Positions 15,916 to 24,484 of a stretch of 64,000 nucleotides of DNA are shown here, piece by piece. A model generated the notes under the pieces. It did no database searches and was not told the DNA's origin. It saw only the letters and a list, made by a program, of their open reading frames with translations. Origin of the DNA: Tunturibacter empetritectus (GTDB taxonomy: Bacteria > Acidobacteriota > Terriglobia > Terriglobales > Acidobacteriaceae); assembly GCF_040358985.1 (NCBI RefSeq), contig NZ_CP132932.1:372001-436000 (forward strand). The letters run 5' to 3'. Every line of letters starts with the position of its first letter. Positions within the stretch are counted from its first letter, which is position 1. A program made the position numbers and the translations under genes.

Positions 15916-16992
15916 GTTTCTCTGATAGAAGGAGCCTGTCATAGAGGACCTTCCCTTTACGGCTCGTCATCTCGACCGAAGTCGCGCAGTCTTATCGCGT
16001 GACGCAGTGGAGAGATCCTGTATTTCCTCTGTCTCTCCTTCTACCGCACATTGCCCCTAAGGTCGCGCAGCCAACATTAGCCCGCAAAAAACTGTATTTC
16101 ATAGAATGAATCGACACCTATATTTTCATCGAAGAAAATATGTGGGAAAAGTGCTATTTGTTATAACTAAATGATTATAAGCGTTTTAACATGAAATCTT
16201 GGCACGAAATAGCCAAAAAGTAGCCCATAAAACCATCAAATTTCTATGATGGAACATATTTTGCTTTCTTTTCCTCCATATTGTGGTATCTTCAATTCAA
16301 CGAGAGCGTGAGTCTTCCGCCCCGTGAAATATCTCAGCCCGCACCATCGAAGCAAAGGCTGACACAAGTTGCGTCACTGGCCTCCCGGCACGAGCAAAGC
16401 ACCGTTCGTGCCGCATTTTTTTGCCCTGAGGCACCTTCCACCCCCCCCCATCGCTCTAGCATCACCTCTATCCGTCGCGTTTGAGGGCTTCTCCCACCGA
16501 TCAAAAGATCAATACTTCCCGCCAGCCCCCAAAGATTAGCCACACGTCCCACGCAAGCAAACAGAGGACAAATTGGCCTGTCAAGCCCCAGGAAGGCCTA
16601 ACCCTATCCAGAACAATAAGATAGCTCTGGCGTATGAGTTATGGTCGAATCTCTATAATTAACTTTGAAGCAGCACTTCGGGTACTGGACATGCGTCAGG
16701 GTGAAGGTGGACGGGCATCAGGCGACCTAAACCATCTCAATGCAATATTTTAGGAGCAACCCATTTAGATAGAATGGCTTACAGGCACACAGCGTCTGCA
16801 AACCAAAGAAAATAAACCATTTACTCCCAAAATACCCCCTTGGGGGGGAGGGGGGTAGCAGACCTTCAGTTAATTCAACAAATCTGCTTCTTACCGAATC
16901 TGCTTCGAAAAGAGAGAGAGCAGAGAGAAGATTCCGACAACTGACATTTGCAACGGTGCATGGAACACGAGCGGTTGATCTAAAATGTCGAT
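15916..16992. other. Gene-poor, partly AT-rich region upstream of the PCYCGC-motif gene
   Basis: No convincing gene is present in these 1077 bp. The stretch 16080-16290 is strikingly AT-rich against a genome near 60% GC. A run of ten C (16441-16450) and a G-rich tract with a CCCCC-TT-GGGGGGG dyad (16837-16857) follow. A short open frame without a start, ending at about 16664 (KIALAYELWSNLYN before the stop), may be a gene remnant, but I cannot assign it. With ssrA close by, this looks like old mobile-element debris, which is an inference from composition. Confidence 0.5.
15964..16018. repeat. Dispersed CGTCATCTCGACC-type repeat
   Basis: This segment has CGTCATCTCGACCGAAG, then CGCAG and CAGTGGAGAGATC. 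It is related to the block inside polX at 63069-63105. This class, which often reads like text about a dirt-simple hairpin (GTCATCTCGACC paired with GGAGAGA-type sequence), is widespread as intergenic REP-like repeats. Confidence 0.55.
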
Positions 16993-17430
16993 ATGAAGCG
17001 GATCCTCGGATGCATCGCATTAGGTCTGGCCACCATGGCCGCCTCAGCCCAATGGTCAAACCCATCGGAAGAAGTCCCGGCTTACAACGCATCCGCACCG
17101 GCAAAGCCCCTTCCGCCCGTGCTTAGCGGAGATCAACTGACAGGACCCTACTTCACACATCCCTATCAGGTCACCGCCTACAAGATGGCTGCCGCCATCC
17201 CCGCAGTCCTGCATCAGCAACCCTGCTACTGCCACTGCGACAAAGTGATGCGTCACAACAGCCTCCACAGTTGCTTCGAAGGCACCCACGGGGCAGCCTG
17301 TTCCACCTGCATGAAAGAAGCTATCTACGCCTATCAGCAGACGAAAAAAGGCCAGACCCCGGCAAAGATTCGCGCCGGCATCGAGCGTGGCGAGTGGCAG
17401 GATGTCGACCTCGTCAACGCAACCATGTAG
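16993..17430 (+). CDS. Exported PCYCGC-motif protein
   Basis: A 145-residue protein with a short signal peptide (KRILGCIALGLATMAASAQ) and a cysteine-rich core from about residue 76: PCYCHCDKVMRHNSLHSCF, then HGAACSTCMKEA. This matches the PCYCGC-motif family (Pfam PF13798), with the final G replaced by H. Family members are exported or lipoproteins of unknown function; the Cys/His pattern suggests metal or heme binding. The C-terminal helix (KTPAKIRAGI-type region) is usual for the family. It is the only gene between the AT-rich region and ssrA and appears monocistronic, with no clear Shine-Dalgarno site. Confidence 0.82.
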   Translation: MKRILGCIALGLATMAASAQWSNPSEEVPAYNASAPAKPLPPVLSGDQLTGPYFTHPYQVTAYKMAAAIPAVLHQQPCYCHCDKVMRHNSLHSCFEGTHGAACSTCMKEAIYAYQQTKKGQTPAKIRAGIERGEWQDVDLVNATM

Positions 17431-17525
17431 TCGCCTTGCTCTTGGCACAAGCCTCGGCAAGCATCTGACACCGCTGAAGATCGGTTGCTCTTCTGATGTT
17501 TCTGATCACGATTGGCGCGGGAATC

Positions 17526-17553
17526 CTGACCTTCGCGTGAAGCGAGTTATAAT
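17526..17553 (+). promoter_or_regulatory. Probable promoter of ssrA
   Basis: A consensus -10 TATAAT (17548-17553) lies 16 bp after CTGACC (17526-17531), a four-of-six match to the -35 consensus. Transcription would start near 17560, about 45 bases before the mature tmRNA end, which fits 5' processing by RNase P. Confidence 0.7.
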
Positions 17554-17603
17554 CGAAGCAGTTCTTTGTAGCGCCCAATGCAATGTTGGTGCCAGCTCCG
17601 GAT

Positions 17604-17957
17604 GGGGGCGTCACGGCTTCGACGGGATTGCTTGTGGCAGAGAGGCATGCCGGGGTGTGGACACCCGTAATCGCTCACAAAACTATAAGTGCCGAACCTC
17701 AGTTCGCTCTTGCTGCTTAATTAAATAAGTAGCCGATCGCTCAAGCTTCGCCTACGGGCCTGTACCGATCGTCGCACAGTAGGCTGGTCTTCCCTGCTCC
17801 GTCTGAGCGGGTCGGACGAGATCAATCAGACTGGTCGTCGTCGCATCTTCGTCCGTTCTAAGCGCCGATGACGAGACAAAAATGATACGGAAAAAGCATG
17901 AAAGCTCTCTGTTGGAAGTTTTTTCGGACGTGGGTTCGACTCCCACCGCCTCCACCA
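17604..17957 (+). ncRNA. ssrA: Transfer-messenger RNA (tmRNA)
   Basis: A 354-nt tmRNA. The 5' end GGGGGCGTCACGGCTTCGAC is the classic tmRNA opening. The 3' end has the T-arm GTGGGTTCGACTCCCAC and an encoded terminal ACCA. The seven 5' bases GGGGGCG pair with CGCCTCC (17947-17953) with one G-U wobble. The tag frame at 17691-17720 reads GCC GAA CCT CAG TTC GCT CTT GCT GCT TAA, giving the degradation tag AEPQFALAA with the usual LAA end. tmRNA with SmpB rescues stalled ribosomes and marks the nascent protein for proteolysis. The resume codon is inferred from the tag pattern. Confidence 0.97.
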
Positions 17958-18040
17958 TCACACTCTTCGAATAGGACCAGACGCGCGAAATTTAGTCTCG
18001 CGGCAGATTCATCGCGGCAGATTAATACTGCTGTGGTGTT

Positions 18041-18062
18041 ACCCCTGTTTTGCAGGGGTTTT
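18041..18062 (+). terminator. Probable ssrA terminator
   Basis: The stem ACCCCTG / CAGGGGT has a short T-rich loop and is followed by TTTTC, 84 bp after the mature tmRNA end. It fits an intrinsic terminator with a short U-tract. Confidence 0.7.
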
Positions 18063-18071
18063 CGCAGATTC

Positions 18072-18134
18072 GCGGTGAAAAATCGTGGTGAAATTGTGGT
18101 GTGAGTATGGTGTTTTGCGTGGCTGAACGTGGTG
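18072..18134 (+). repeat. Helically phased GTGGTG array (cluster 2)
   Basis: GTGGTG or one-base variants begin at 18072 (GCGGTG), 18085, 18096, 18107 (ATGGTG), 18119 (GTGGCT) and 18129, giving spacings of 13, 11, 11, 12 and 10 bp. The unit and spacing are the same as at 13958-14007. A lone GTGGTG at 18033 precedes the ssrA terminator. Confidence 0.6.
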
Positions 18135-18257
18135 GCTTGCCGCCACTTTTTGGCCGTCTAAAAATACGCCAGAGCTTTGCACTTTATTTTTACCCAGTTC
18201 CCGAATCGGGACTCGACGACGGAATTAGGCGTGAGACTCTGAAATTGCCCTCGAGTC

Positions 18258-18317
18258 AGCGACTACACCTCGCCCCAAGCGACTATACGTGGCCCTAAGT
18301 GACTTTACCTTCCGCTA
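18258..18317. repeat. Three 20-bp tandem, iteron-like repeats
   Basis: Units start at exactly 18258, 18278 and 18298. The shared pattern is AG-Y-GACT-W-TAC followed by a C/T-rich tail ending in CCCTA or CGCTA. The constant 20-bp period (about two helical turns) and conserved GACTNTAC core resemble iterons bound by plasmid replication initiators. No initiator gene is in the window, so the assignment is inference. Confidence 0.65.
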
Positions 18318-18334
18318 AGAGGCCGTGGGATCGG

Positions 18335-19639
18335 CTATGGGATCATTTCGGTGGCGGTGGCGAAGCTTAGCTGGTGAATCGCCATCCAGGTCTGGGAGTA
18401 GGCGTTGAGAGCGTCCGCGGTGACGGAGCGCGATTCGCGCAGGGCGTCCAGATAGTCGATCAGGGCAAGGCCGCCGTGCTGATAACTGAACTGGGCGATG
18501 TCGAGAACGTCCTTCGCTTCGTCGAGATAGTGGCCGTTGTAGCGATCCGAGAGCACCTTGGCATTGAAGTATCCGGAGTAGGCCTGGTCGACGTCGGAGA
18601 TGACCTGGTTGTGGGCGGCGGTGACGGAGAATCGGCTGGCCTGGGCGGTGAACTTGGCAGTCTCTTTGTTGCCCTGGTTGCGGTCGAAGAGGCGGATTGG
18701 GATATTGATGGAAAAGCCCGCAGAGTTGTAGGTGCCGGAGCGGTCGTACTCCCCTTCGAGGGTGGGGTCGGTGGTGCCGTTGGCGTAGGCGAGCTTGACG
18801 CTGGCATCGGCGACGGCGACGGCGGCGGCGGCGGCTTTGAGGTCGGGGCGGGCAGCCAGGGCCTTCTGTTCGAGCTCTTCCATGGTGGAGGCAAGGGGTG
18901 GGGGAACGACGTCGCCGATCACGTCGAAGTCGGTACGCGGCTTGTCAGCGCCGAGGAGGACCTGAAGCTGGTCGGAGGCCTGCTGGGCGGCGGTGATGGC
19001 ATTCGATTCGTCGGTTTCAAACTGGGCGAGCTGCAGGTCGAGGCGCTCGAAGTCAAGCTTAGCGATGTCGCCGGCAGCGTAACGGTCGTGGCTGATCTGC
19101 AGTTCATGCCTGTAGTCGGCGAGGTTGTCGTCTGCGAGTTTTTTGGCGGCCTTAGCGATGACGAAGTTGGTGAAAGCCTGGTGGACTGCGAGAACAGTCT
19201 GCTGGATGGTGAGCTGGAGCTGGGCGTCGGTCTGGACGGTGGTGGAGCGGGCGACATCGAGGCGCCAGCGGCGTTTTTGTCCGCGCTCGAAGAGGCGAGA
19301 GACTTGTCCGCTGTAGGAGTAGGGGTTGGAGGCTCCCTCGGCGGGCAGGGTAACGTTTGTTCCATAGAGCGTGAAGTAGGGATTGGCTCTAACACCAGCC
19401 TGGATCTCCTGGGCTTTGACCGAGAGAAGATTCTGCTGGGCGGCGAGCAGGGTTGGATTTTTAGCGCGTGCCAGATCGACGGCCTGCTGCATGGTTATGG
19501 CGCTGGGGGAGGAGGGGGGTTGTAGAGTTTGAGCGAAGGCGGCGCAGGGCAGGAGCAGGAGGCAGGCGGCGGCGAGGAGGCTCCGGCATTTTGTGTCTGT
19601 TTTTGCGATCTGTTTCGCAATCATGGATTTTACGAACAT
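18335..19639 (-). CDS. TolC-family outer-membrane efflux protein (CzcC-like)
   Basis: A 434-residue protein with signal peptide (SLLAAACLLLLPCAAFAQ) and the repeated TolC architecture: MQQAVDLARAKNPTLLAAQQ near the N-terminus and GFSINIPIRLFDRNQGNKET at the start of the second half, with long coiled-coil helices between. It would form the outer-membrane duct of the RND pump encoded directly upstream. The start at 19639 is chosen because AGGAGG lies 4 bases before that ATG; the longer frame from 19702 would overlap the RND gene end. Gene order MFP-RND-OMF on one strand indicates a single operon for metal export. Confidence 0.92.
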   Translation of the reverse strand: MFVKSMIAKQIAKTDTKCRSLLAAACLLLLPCAAFAQTLQPPSSPSAITMQQAVDLARAKNPTLLAAQQNLLSVKAQEIQAGVRANPYFTLYGTNVTLPAEGASNPYSYSGQVSRLFERGQKRRWRLDVARSTTVQTDAQLQLTIQQTVLAVHQAFTNFVIAKAAKKLADDNLADYRHELQISHDRYAAGDIAKLDFERLDLQLAQFETDESNAITAAQQASDQLQVLLGADKPRTDFDVIGDVVPPPLASTMEELEQKALAARPDLKAAAAAVAVADASVKLAYANGTTDPTLEGEYDRSGTYNSAGFSINIPIRLFDRNQGNKETAKFTAQASRFSVTAAHNQVISDVDQAYSGYFNAKVLSDRYNGHYLDEAKDVLDIAQFSYQHGGLALIDYLDALRESRSVTADALNAYSQTWMAIHQLSFATATEMIP

Positions 19640-19701
19640 GGAACCTCCTTCCGTGGCTTGGGTGAGAGTCGTTGAAGATCGGCCTGCGCGGTTAGACTGC
19701 A

Positions 19702-22700
19702 TTAGTTCTCAAACTCCGTCTCGGGGGTAGGGAGGACATCGTCGGGCCTTGCAATCCAGACGTAGAGTGTGGGCAGAAGGAAGACGCTGATAAGAAGCGC
19801 TCCAACGAGTCCGCCGACAATGACAATGGCAAAGGGCCGCTGCGAGTCGGACCCAATGCCGTGCGAGGTCGCAGCAGGGAGCAGTCCGAGAGTAGCAACA
19901 AGCATGGTCATCATGATGGGGCGAAGGCGCAGCACAGCTCCTTCAACGGCAGACTCTTCAATGGAGTGGCCACGGACGCGCATTTGGTTGATGTACTCCA
20001 GCATGATGACGCCGACCTGCACCGAGACGCCAAAGAGCGCGAGAAAGCCTACCCCGGAGGAGACAGAGAAGTTGGTGTGGGTGAGGTAGAGCGCGAGCAG
20101 GCCACCAAGGGGCGCCAGGGAGACGTTGATAAGGATCAGAGTCGCCCACTTCCCGGAGTGGAACATTGTGTAGAGCAAAAGATAGATGACGATGATAGTG
20201 ATGGGCAGCACGAGCGCAAGGCGGCGTGAGGAGCGCTTCTGGCTCTCATACTCTCCGGCCCAGTCGGTCTTATATCCGGGGGGGAGTTTCACCTGCTGAT
20301 TGACTTTCTGAATTGCCTCTTCGACTGTGGAACCGAGATCTCTGTTGCGGACGCTGTACTTGATGGCAACATAGCGCTGACCTGATTCGCGATAGATCTC
20401 TTCAGCGCCGTCTTCTGTTGTGACCGTAGTGAGCTGGGCGAGAGAGACGCGTTCGCCGCTGGGAGAGAGAAGACGAATGTTGTTAATTGCGTCTTCGGTG
20501 TCGCGATAGCTCGGCAGATAGCGGACGACAACATCGTATCGGGCTTCCTTATCGAGAACCTGGCTGACGGCGTTGCCTCCGACTGCGGTTTGAATGGCAT
20601 CCTGGACATCAACGACGTTGATTCCGTAACGGGCGGCTGCTTTGCGATTGACGGTGTAGTTGAGGTTTGGCTGACCGATGACGCGGAAGAGACCGAGATC
20701 CTGAACGCCCCGCACTTTACCCATGACGGAGACGATCTCATTCCCCTTTTGTTCAAGAGTCTTGAGATCGTCGCCGTAGATCTTGATGGCTAGCTCACCT
20801 TTGACGCCGCTGACAGCTTCTTCTACGTTGTCGGAGATGGGCTGGGAGAAGCTCCATTGGACCCCGGGGGTCTTATCCAATTCGCGTTCCATCGCAGCGA
20901 TAAGCTCTTCTTTATTTTCCTGGAACACCGGGCGCCAGTTAGCTTTGGGCTTGAGATCGACGAAGTATTCCGTGTTGAAAAATCCAGTGGTATCTGTTCC
21001 ATCATCCGGCCGGCCTGTCTGGCTAACTACTTTATAGACTTCGGGAAATGCTGAGAGTCGCAGCCGGGACTCGTTCATGACGCGGAGACTTTCGGTTGGA
21101 CCAACGGAAGGAGCCAGAGTACCGCGAACCCATATGGATCCTTCGTCAAGGTGGGGAAGAAACTCGGAGCCGATCGCTCCGCTGAATCCAAGGAAGAGGG
21201 CCACTGCCATGGCGAGGCCAGTGAGCGAAAGAGTCACTGTGCGGCGCTCGATGGCCCATGTGACGGCCTGACGATAGCGAACCGTAAGCCAGGTCATCAC
21301 CGGGTTCTCCCATTCACTGGCTCCCTTCGGGAATAGCAGGCTGGAGAGGACCGGGGCGAGCAGGAGAGAGAAGATGAGCGCGCCGAGCAGAGCGAAGCTG
21401 ACCATCCACGCCATTGGTTTGAAGAGACGGCCTTCCACTGCCTGCAGCGTGAAGATCGGCAGGTAAGCGGCGATGATCATTCCGCGTGCGAAGAAGACTG
21501 GCCGCTGCACCTCGTGCGAAGCCTCGCGAATCTGCTCCGATGGGGTGAGAGTGTCTTTGCGCTGATGGCTGAGATGGCGAACGATGTTCTCTACCATGAC
21601 CACCGAACCGTCGACCACCATGCCAAAGTCCAACGCCCCGAGAGAGAGGAGATTCGCGGGAATGTGAAGCAGATTAAGACAGATTGCGGCAAACAGCAGA
21701 GCGAACGGAATGGTGAGTGCGACAATGATGGCGCCGCGTGCGTTGCCGAGGAAGAGAAACAGCACGACGACGACGAGGATGATGCCTTCCGTCAGATTGT
21801 GGAGGACGGTGTGAGTGGTGTAGTGGAGGAGTTCGCTGCGATCGAGAAAGGGAACGATCTTAACGCCGGGTGGGAGGACACGATTGTTGAGCTCGTCTAC
21901 TTTTTTGTGGATGCCTTCGAGGACGCCGTCTGAGTCGACCCCCTTCTGAAGCAGAACGATACCTTCTACGACATCGTCATTATCGATGAGCTTTCCGTCT
22001 TCGTGATGGATGGATTGTTTCGTACCGGGTTTATCGACATGGTCGACGCAGGGGTCCGTGGCGCTGAAGGACGCTCCCGATTCGGCAGGTGGCGTGGTGC
22101 CGAAGCGACAGGTCTTGCCAATCTGGCCGAGACGGATCTTGGGTCCCTGGGCGACAGTGGCTATATCTTTTACGCGGATGGCAGCGCCAGCCTGAGTTTT
22201 GATAACAGTCTCTTCAATATCGTGAACGTTGGTGAAGAGTCCGACCTCGCGGACGTTGACCTGCTGCTGGCCCTGCTCGATGAAGCTGCCGCCTGCGTTT
22301 TGATTGTTATTGGCAAGTTGTTGCTCGACCTGACTGATGGAGAGGCCGTAGGCGATGAGTTTATCGGGGTCGATGCGTATCTGGTACTCCCGAGTTGCGC
22401 CGCCGAAACTAGAGACGTCGACGACGCCGGGGACAGACTTGAACTCCTTCTCGAGCTTCCAATCCTGAAGGGATTTCAGTTCCATGCTGTCGTAGGCCGG
22501 ATTTGAGGAGCGCAGGGTGTACCAGTAGATCTGGCCGACAGGACTCCAGTCAGAACCCATCTGGGGCTGCAGGCCGGCGGGAAGAATGACTTGTCCCAGG
22601 CGTTGGAAGACCTGGTCGCGATTGTCCTTGTTGACGGAGTCGTCGTCGAAGACCATGGTGACGCTGGAGAGGCCAGCCAGCGAGGTGGAGCGGAGATGGG

Positions 22701-22938
22701 CCATGTGCGGAATGCCGGCCATCTGAATCTCAATAGGCGTGGTGACCTGCTGTTCGACCTCTTCTGCTGCGCGCCCTGGCCACTGCGTAATGACTTGAAC
22801 GTAGTTGTTGGCGACGTCGGGATAAGCCTCGACGGGAAGATTATGAAAAGAGATCGCGCCCCAGGCAAACAACATGAGGGACGCCCCGAGTACAAGCCAG
22901 CGATTGTTCAGTGCAAAGTCGATCAGGCCGCGAATCAT
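19702..22938 (-). CDS. Heavy-metal RND efflux transporter (CzcA/CusA family)
   Basis: A 1078-residue inner-membrane proton antiporter of the HME-RND family with 12 predicted membrane segments and two large periplasmic loops. The signature in TM4, DFGMVVDGSVVMVEN (about residues 436-451), is the DFG-x3-DG type of CzcA/CnrA-like divalent-cation pumps rather than the A-x-G-x-x-VDAA form of Cu/Ag CusA, so Co, Zn, Cd or Ni is the more likely substrate. The usual DGA is DGS here. Other family features are PVEAYPDVANNYVQVITQWP and the C-terminal ATLGLLPAATSHGIGSD. Its ATG abuts the stop of the membrane-fusion gene, implying translational coupling. Confidence 0.93.
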   Translation of the reverse strand: MIRGLIDFALNNRWLVLGASLMLFAWGAISFHNLPVEAYPDVANNYVQVITQWPGRAAEEVEQQVTTPIEIQMAGIPHMAHLRSTSLAGLSSVTMVFDDDSVNKDNRDQVFQRLGQVILPAGLQPQMGSDWSPVGQIYWYTLRSSNPAYDSMELKSLQDWKLEKEFKSVPGVVDVSSFGGATREYQIRIDPDKLIAYGLSISQVEQQLANNNQNAGGSFIEQGQQQVNVREVGLFTNVHDIEETVIKTQAGAAIRVKDIATVAQGPKIRLGQIGKTCRFGTTPPAESGASFSATDPCVDHVDKPGTKQSIHHEDGKLIDNDDVVEGIVLLQKGVDSDGVLEGIHKKVDELNNRVLPPGVKIVPFLDRSELLHYTTHTVLHNLTEGIILVVVVLFLFLGNARGAIIVALTIPFALLFAAICLNLLHIPANLLSLGALDFGMVVDGSVVMVENIVRHLSHQRKDTLTPSEQIREASHEVQRPVFFARGMIIAAYLPIFTLQAVEGRLFKPMAWMVSFALLGALIFSLLLAPVLSSLLFPKGASEWENPVMTWLTVRYRQAVTWAIERRTVTLSLTGLAMAVALFLGFSGAIGSEFLPHLDEGSIWVRGTLAPSVGPTESLRVMNESRLRLSAFPEVYKVVSQTGRPDDGTDTTGFFNTEYFVDLKPKANWRPVFQENKEELIAAMERELDKTPGVQWSFSQPISDNVEEAVSGVKGELAIKIYGDDLKTLEQKGNEIVSVMGKVRGVQDLGLFRVIGQPNLNYTVNRKAAARYGINVVDVQDAIQTAVGGNAVSQVLDKEARYDVVVRYLPSYRDTEDAINNIRLLSPSGERVSLAQLTTVTTEDGAEEIYRESGQRYVAIKYSVRNRDLGSTVEEAIQKVNQQVKLPPGYKTDWAGEYESQKRSSRRLALVLPITIIVIYLLLYTMFHSGKWATLILINVSLAPLGGLLALYLTHTNFSVSSGVGFLALFGVSVQVGVIMLEYINQMRVRGHSIEESAVEGAVLRLRPIMMTMLVATLGLLPAATSHGIGSDSQRPFAIVIVGGLVGALLISVFLLPTLYVWIARPDDVLPTPETEFEN

Positions 22939-24087
22939 CTACTGGTCCACCGTATTCTGCAGCGTGAGCGCATTCGAGACTATCTGCTGGCCCGCGTTAA
23001 GGCCGGAGACGATCTCCTGCATATTGCCTGGCAGCGATGCGCCGCCACGTACCTGCACCCGGCGGAATTTACCGTCCCCGGCGGGAGTGTAGACCCAGTC
23101 GCGATCATGCAGATGGAGCACTGCTGTCGCAGGGACCTGCACGTGAGTCTGCGCGGTCTTGCCGTGGATGGTGGCGGTGGCAAACATGCCGACGCGCATT
23201 AACGTGTTGGGATTCTCAACCTGGATGCGAATCTTCGCGGTGCGGATCTGCGGATCGAGAACGGCTCCGATGTCGCTGACTACGCCGGTGAGGACGCGGT
23301 CAGGATAGGCGGTGAGGCGGATGTCTGCTTTCTGGCCGAGATGCACAGTGGAGAGATCGTTCTCGTAGACGTCGCAGATGATCCATACGTGCGAAAGGTC
23401 GGCGATGGTGAAGGCATTGGACGAGCCGGCGTAGGTGACTCCGGCTGCGGCGGCGTTGGTGACATTCTGGGCGATGATAAAGCCCGAGGCGGGAGCGTAG
23501 ACCTTGACCGTTGCAGCGGGGTGGTTCTTGTCAACGCCGAGGACACGAAGCTGTTCTTCCGAGGCGGAGAGGGCGGCCTTCGCGTCGTCGTCAGCGTTCT
23601 GGGCAATCTCAACCTGGCTGTTGGGTATGGCTCCTTTGTCGTTGAGGATCTTCGCCCGGTCGAGCTGAACCTTCGCAAGGCGTTCGTCGTTCACGGCCTT
23701 CAGATAAGAGCCAAAAGCGCCTGAGACGTCGGTGCTCTGCACATCCATCAGGAGCTGGCCTTTTTTAACGTAGTCGCCGATGCGGGCGTGCACCTCGACG
23801 ACCCGGCCGGAGGCGATTGAGATAACCGGAATCGTGCGGGAGATGTCGGGATTGACCGACCCGGTCACCTGGATGGTGGAGGTGGCAGCGTAGTCGGACG
23901 CCGCAACCAGAGGGAACTGATCCGGATGATCGACGTGAACCAGATTCGGGTCGGCGTCGGGTTGTACGACGGCAGTCGGGGGAGCTTCGCTCTTTGGATC
24001 CGAAGGCTTTGCGCTGCAACCTGCCAGGAGACAGGCGCCGAAGCAGAACAGCATGGTGGCTGGGTGCTTGAGACTGATTGAACTCAT
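22939..24087 (-). CDS. RND efflux periplasmic adaptor (CzcB-like lipoprotein)
   Basis: A 382-residue membrane-fusion protein with a lipoprotein signal peptide and lipobox (LLAGC, Cys near residue 25). The domains are a split lipoyl/barrel-sandwich hybrid (SGRVVEVHARIGDYVKKGQL and later KVYAPASGFIIAQNVTNA), an alpha-hairpin between them (VNDERLAKVQLDRAKILNDK), a beta-barrel (VWIICDVYENDLSTVHLGQK) and a membrane-proximal domain. It links the RND pump to its OMF partner. It is the first gene of the operon, so the promoter should be in 24088-24484, where a palindrome at 24206 is a candidate operator. There is no obvious His-rich N-terminal metal domain beyond VHVDHPDQF. Confidence 0.92.
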   Translation of the reverse strand: MSSISLKHPATMLFCFGACLLAGCSAKPSDPKSEAPPTAVVQPDADPNLVHVDHPDQFPLVAASDYAATSTIQVTGSVNPDISRTIPVISIASGRVVEVHARIGDYVKKGQLLMDVQSTDVSGAFGSYLKAVNDERLAKVQLDRAKILNDKGAIPNSQVEIAQNADDDAKAALSASEEQLRVLGVDKNHPAATVKVYAPASGFIIAQNVTNAAAAGVTYAGSSNAFTIADLSHVWIICDVYENDLSTVHLGQKADIRLTAYPDRVLTGVVSDIGAVLDPQIRTAKIRIQVENPNTLMRVGMFATATIHGKTAQTHVQVPATAVLHLHDRDWVYTPAGDGKFRRVQVRGGASLPGNMQEIVSGLNAGQQIVSNALTLQNTVDQ

Positions 24088-24484
24088 CGCGTAAACTCGT
24101 TATCCCCCATAGGATCAAGCGTTGATTCTTCGATTTTAGAGATCATCCGATACACGCGATCTGAGCGACGCTTGAATCAGCCTTGCATCACATCTCTGGA
24201 ACCACATGACACACTTGTCATATCTAACCTAAAGTCTACCGTTTGGTTGCTATTCCCGTGTCAATTTTTTGACTGGAACCGACCCGGTTCCGGTAGCGGG
24301 CCTTCGGGATAAGGCGAATCGAATGTGATAGAAAGACACTTGGTTCACGAGAAAGATGCGGAACGCTGGCTAGCATCTGAGCTGTCGAGCCATCGCGTAC
24401 CCACTGCCATATTAATTAGAAAAACTCTGGACTTAGCGATCAAACACCTTCTCCTACTGTATCGCGCCGGCTTCCGAAGCGAGA
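24088..24484. other. Intergenic region upstream of the metal-efflux operon
   Basis: This 397-bp region has no credible gene. It contains a 6-4-6 palindrome (24206-24221), a hairpin GGAACC-GACCC-GGTTCC (24275-24291) and a GTCAA/TTGAC dyad (about 24260-24273). The last two could lie in the 3' end of the response-regulator transcript. Confidence 0.55.
24206..24221. promoter_or_regulatory. Candidate operator, inverted repeat ATGACA-N4-TGTCAT
   Basis: A perfect 6-bp inverted repeat with a 4-bp spacer lies about 119 bp before the start of the CzcB-like gene. The geometry suits a dimeric repressor or activator. The regulator is unknown; the adjacent LuxR-type response regulator is one possibility. 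Confidence 0.45.

Larger units (their letters stand above)
17958..18334. other. Intergenic region downstream of ssrA
   Basis: This 377-bp region has no credible gene. It contains the ssrA terminator, a phased GTGGTG array and three 20-bp tandem repeats, each listed separately. The 3' end of tmRNA genes is a common integration site for phages and islands, so repeats here may be remnants of an integrated element. No integrase is present. Confidence 0.6.

Noticed and set aside
16281..16552. Short open frames on both strands in the AT-rich gap
   Set aside because: No ribosome-binding site, no recognisable motif and composition unlike the neighbours.
16837..16857. Possible G-quadruplex in the G-rich tract
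   Set aside because: Only two long G-runs separated by one A; a stable four-run quadruplex is not clearly encoded.
18101..18298. 65-codon plus-strand frame downstream of ssrA
   Set aside because: Covers the GTGGTG array and tandem repeats; the sequence has no protein-like features.
18374..19525. 383-codon plus-strand open frame
   Set aside because: Antisense of the TolC-like gene; Gly/Val-rich low-complexity sequence and no family features.
24275..24291. GGAACC/GGTTCC hairpin as an intrinsic terminator
   Set aside because: No T-tract follows on the strand of the response regulator; kept only as an unassigned dyad.
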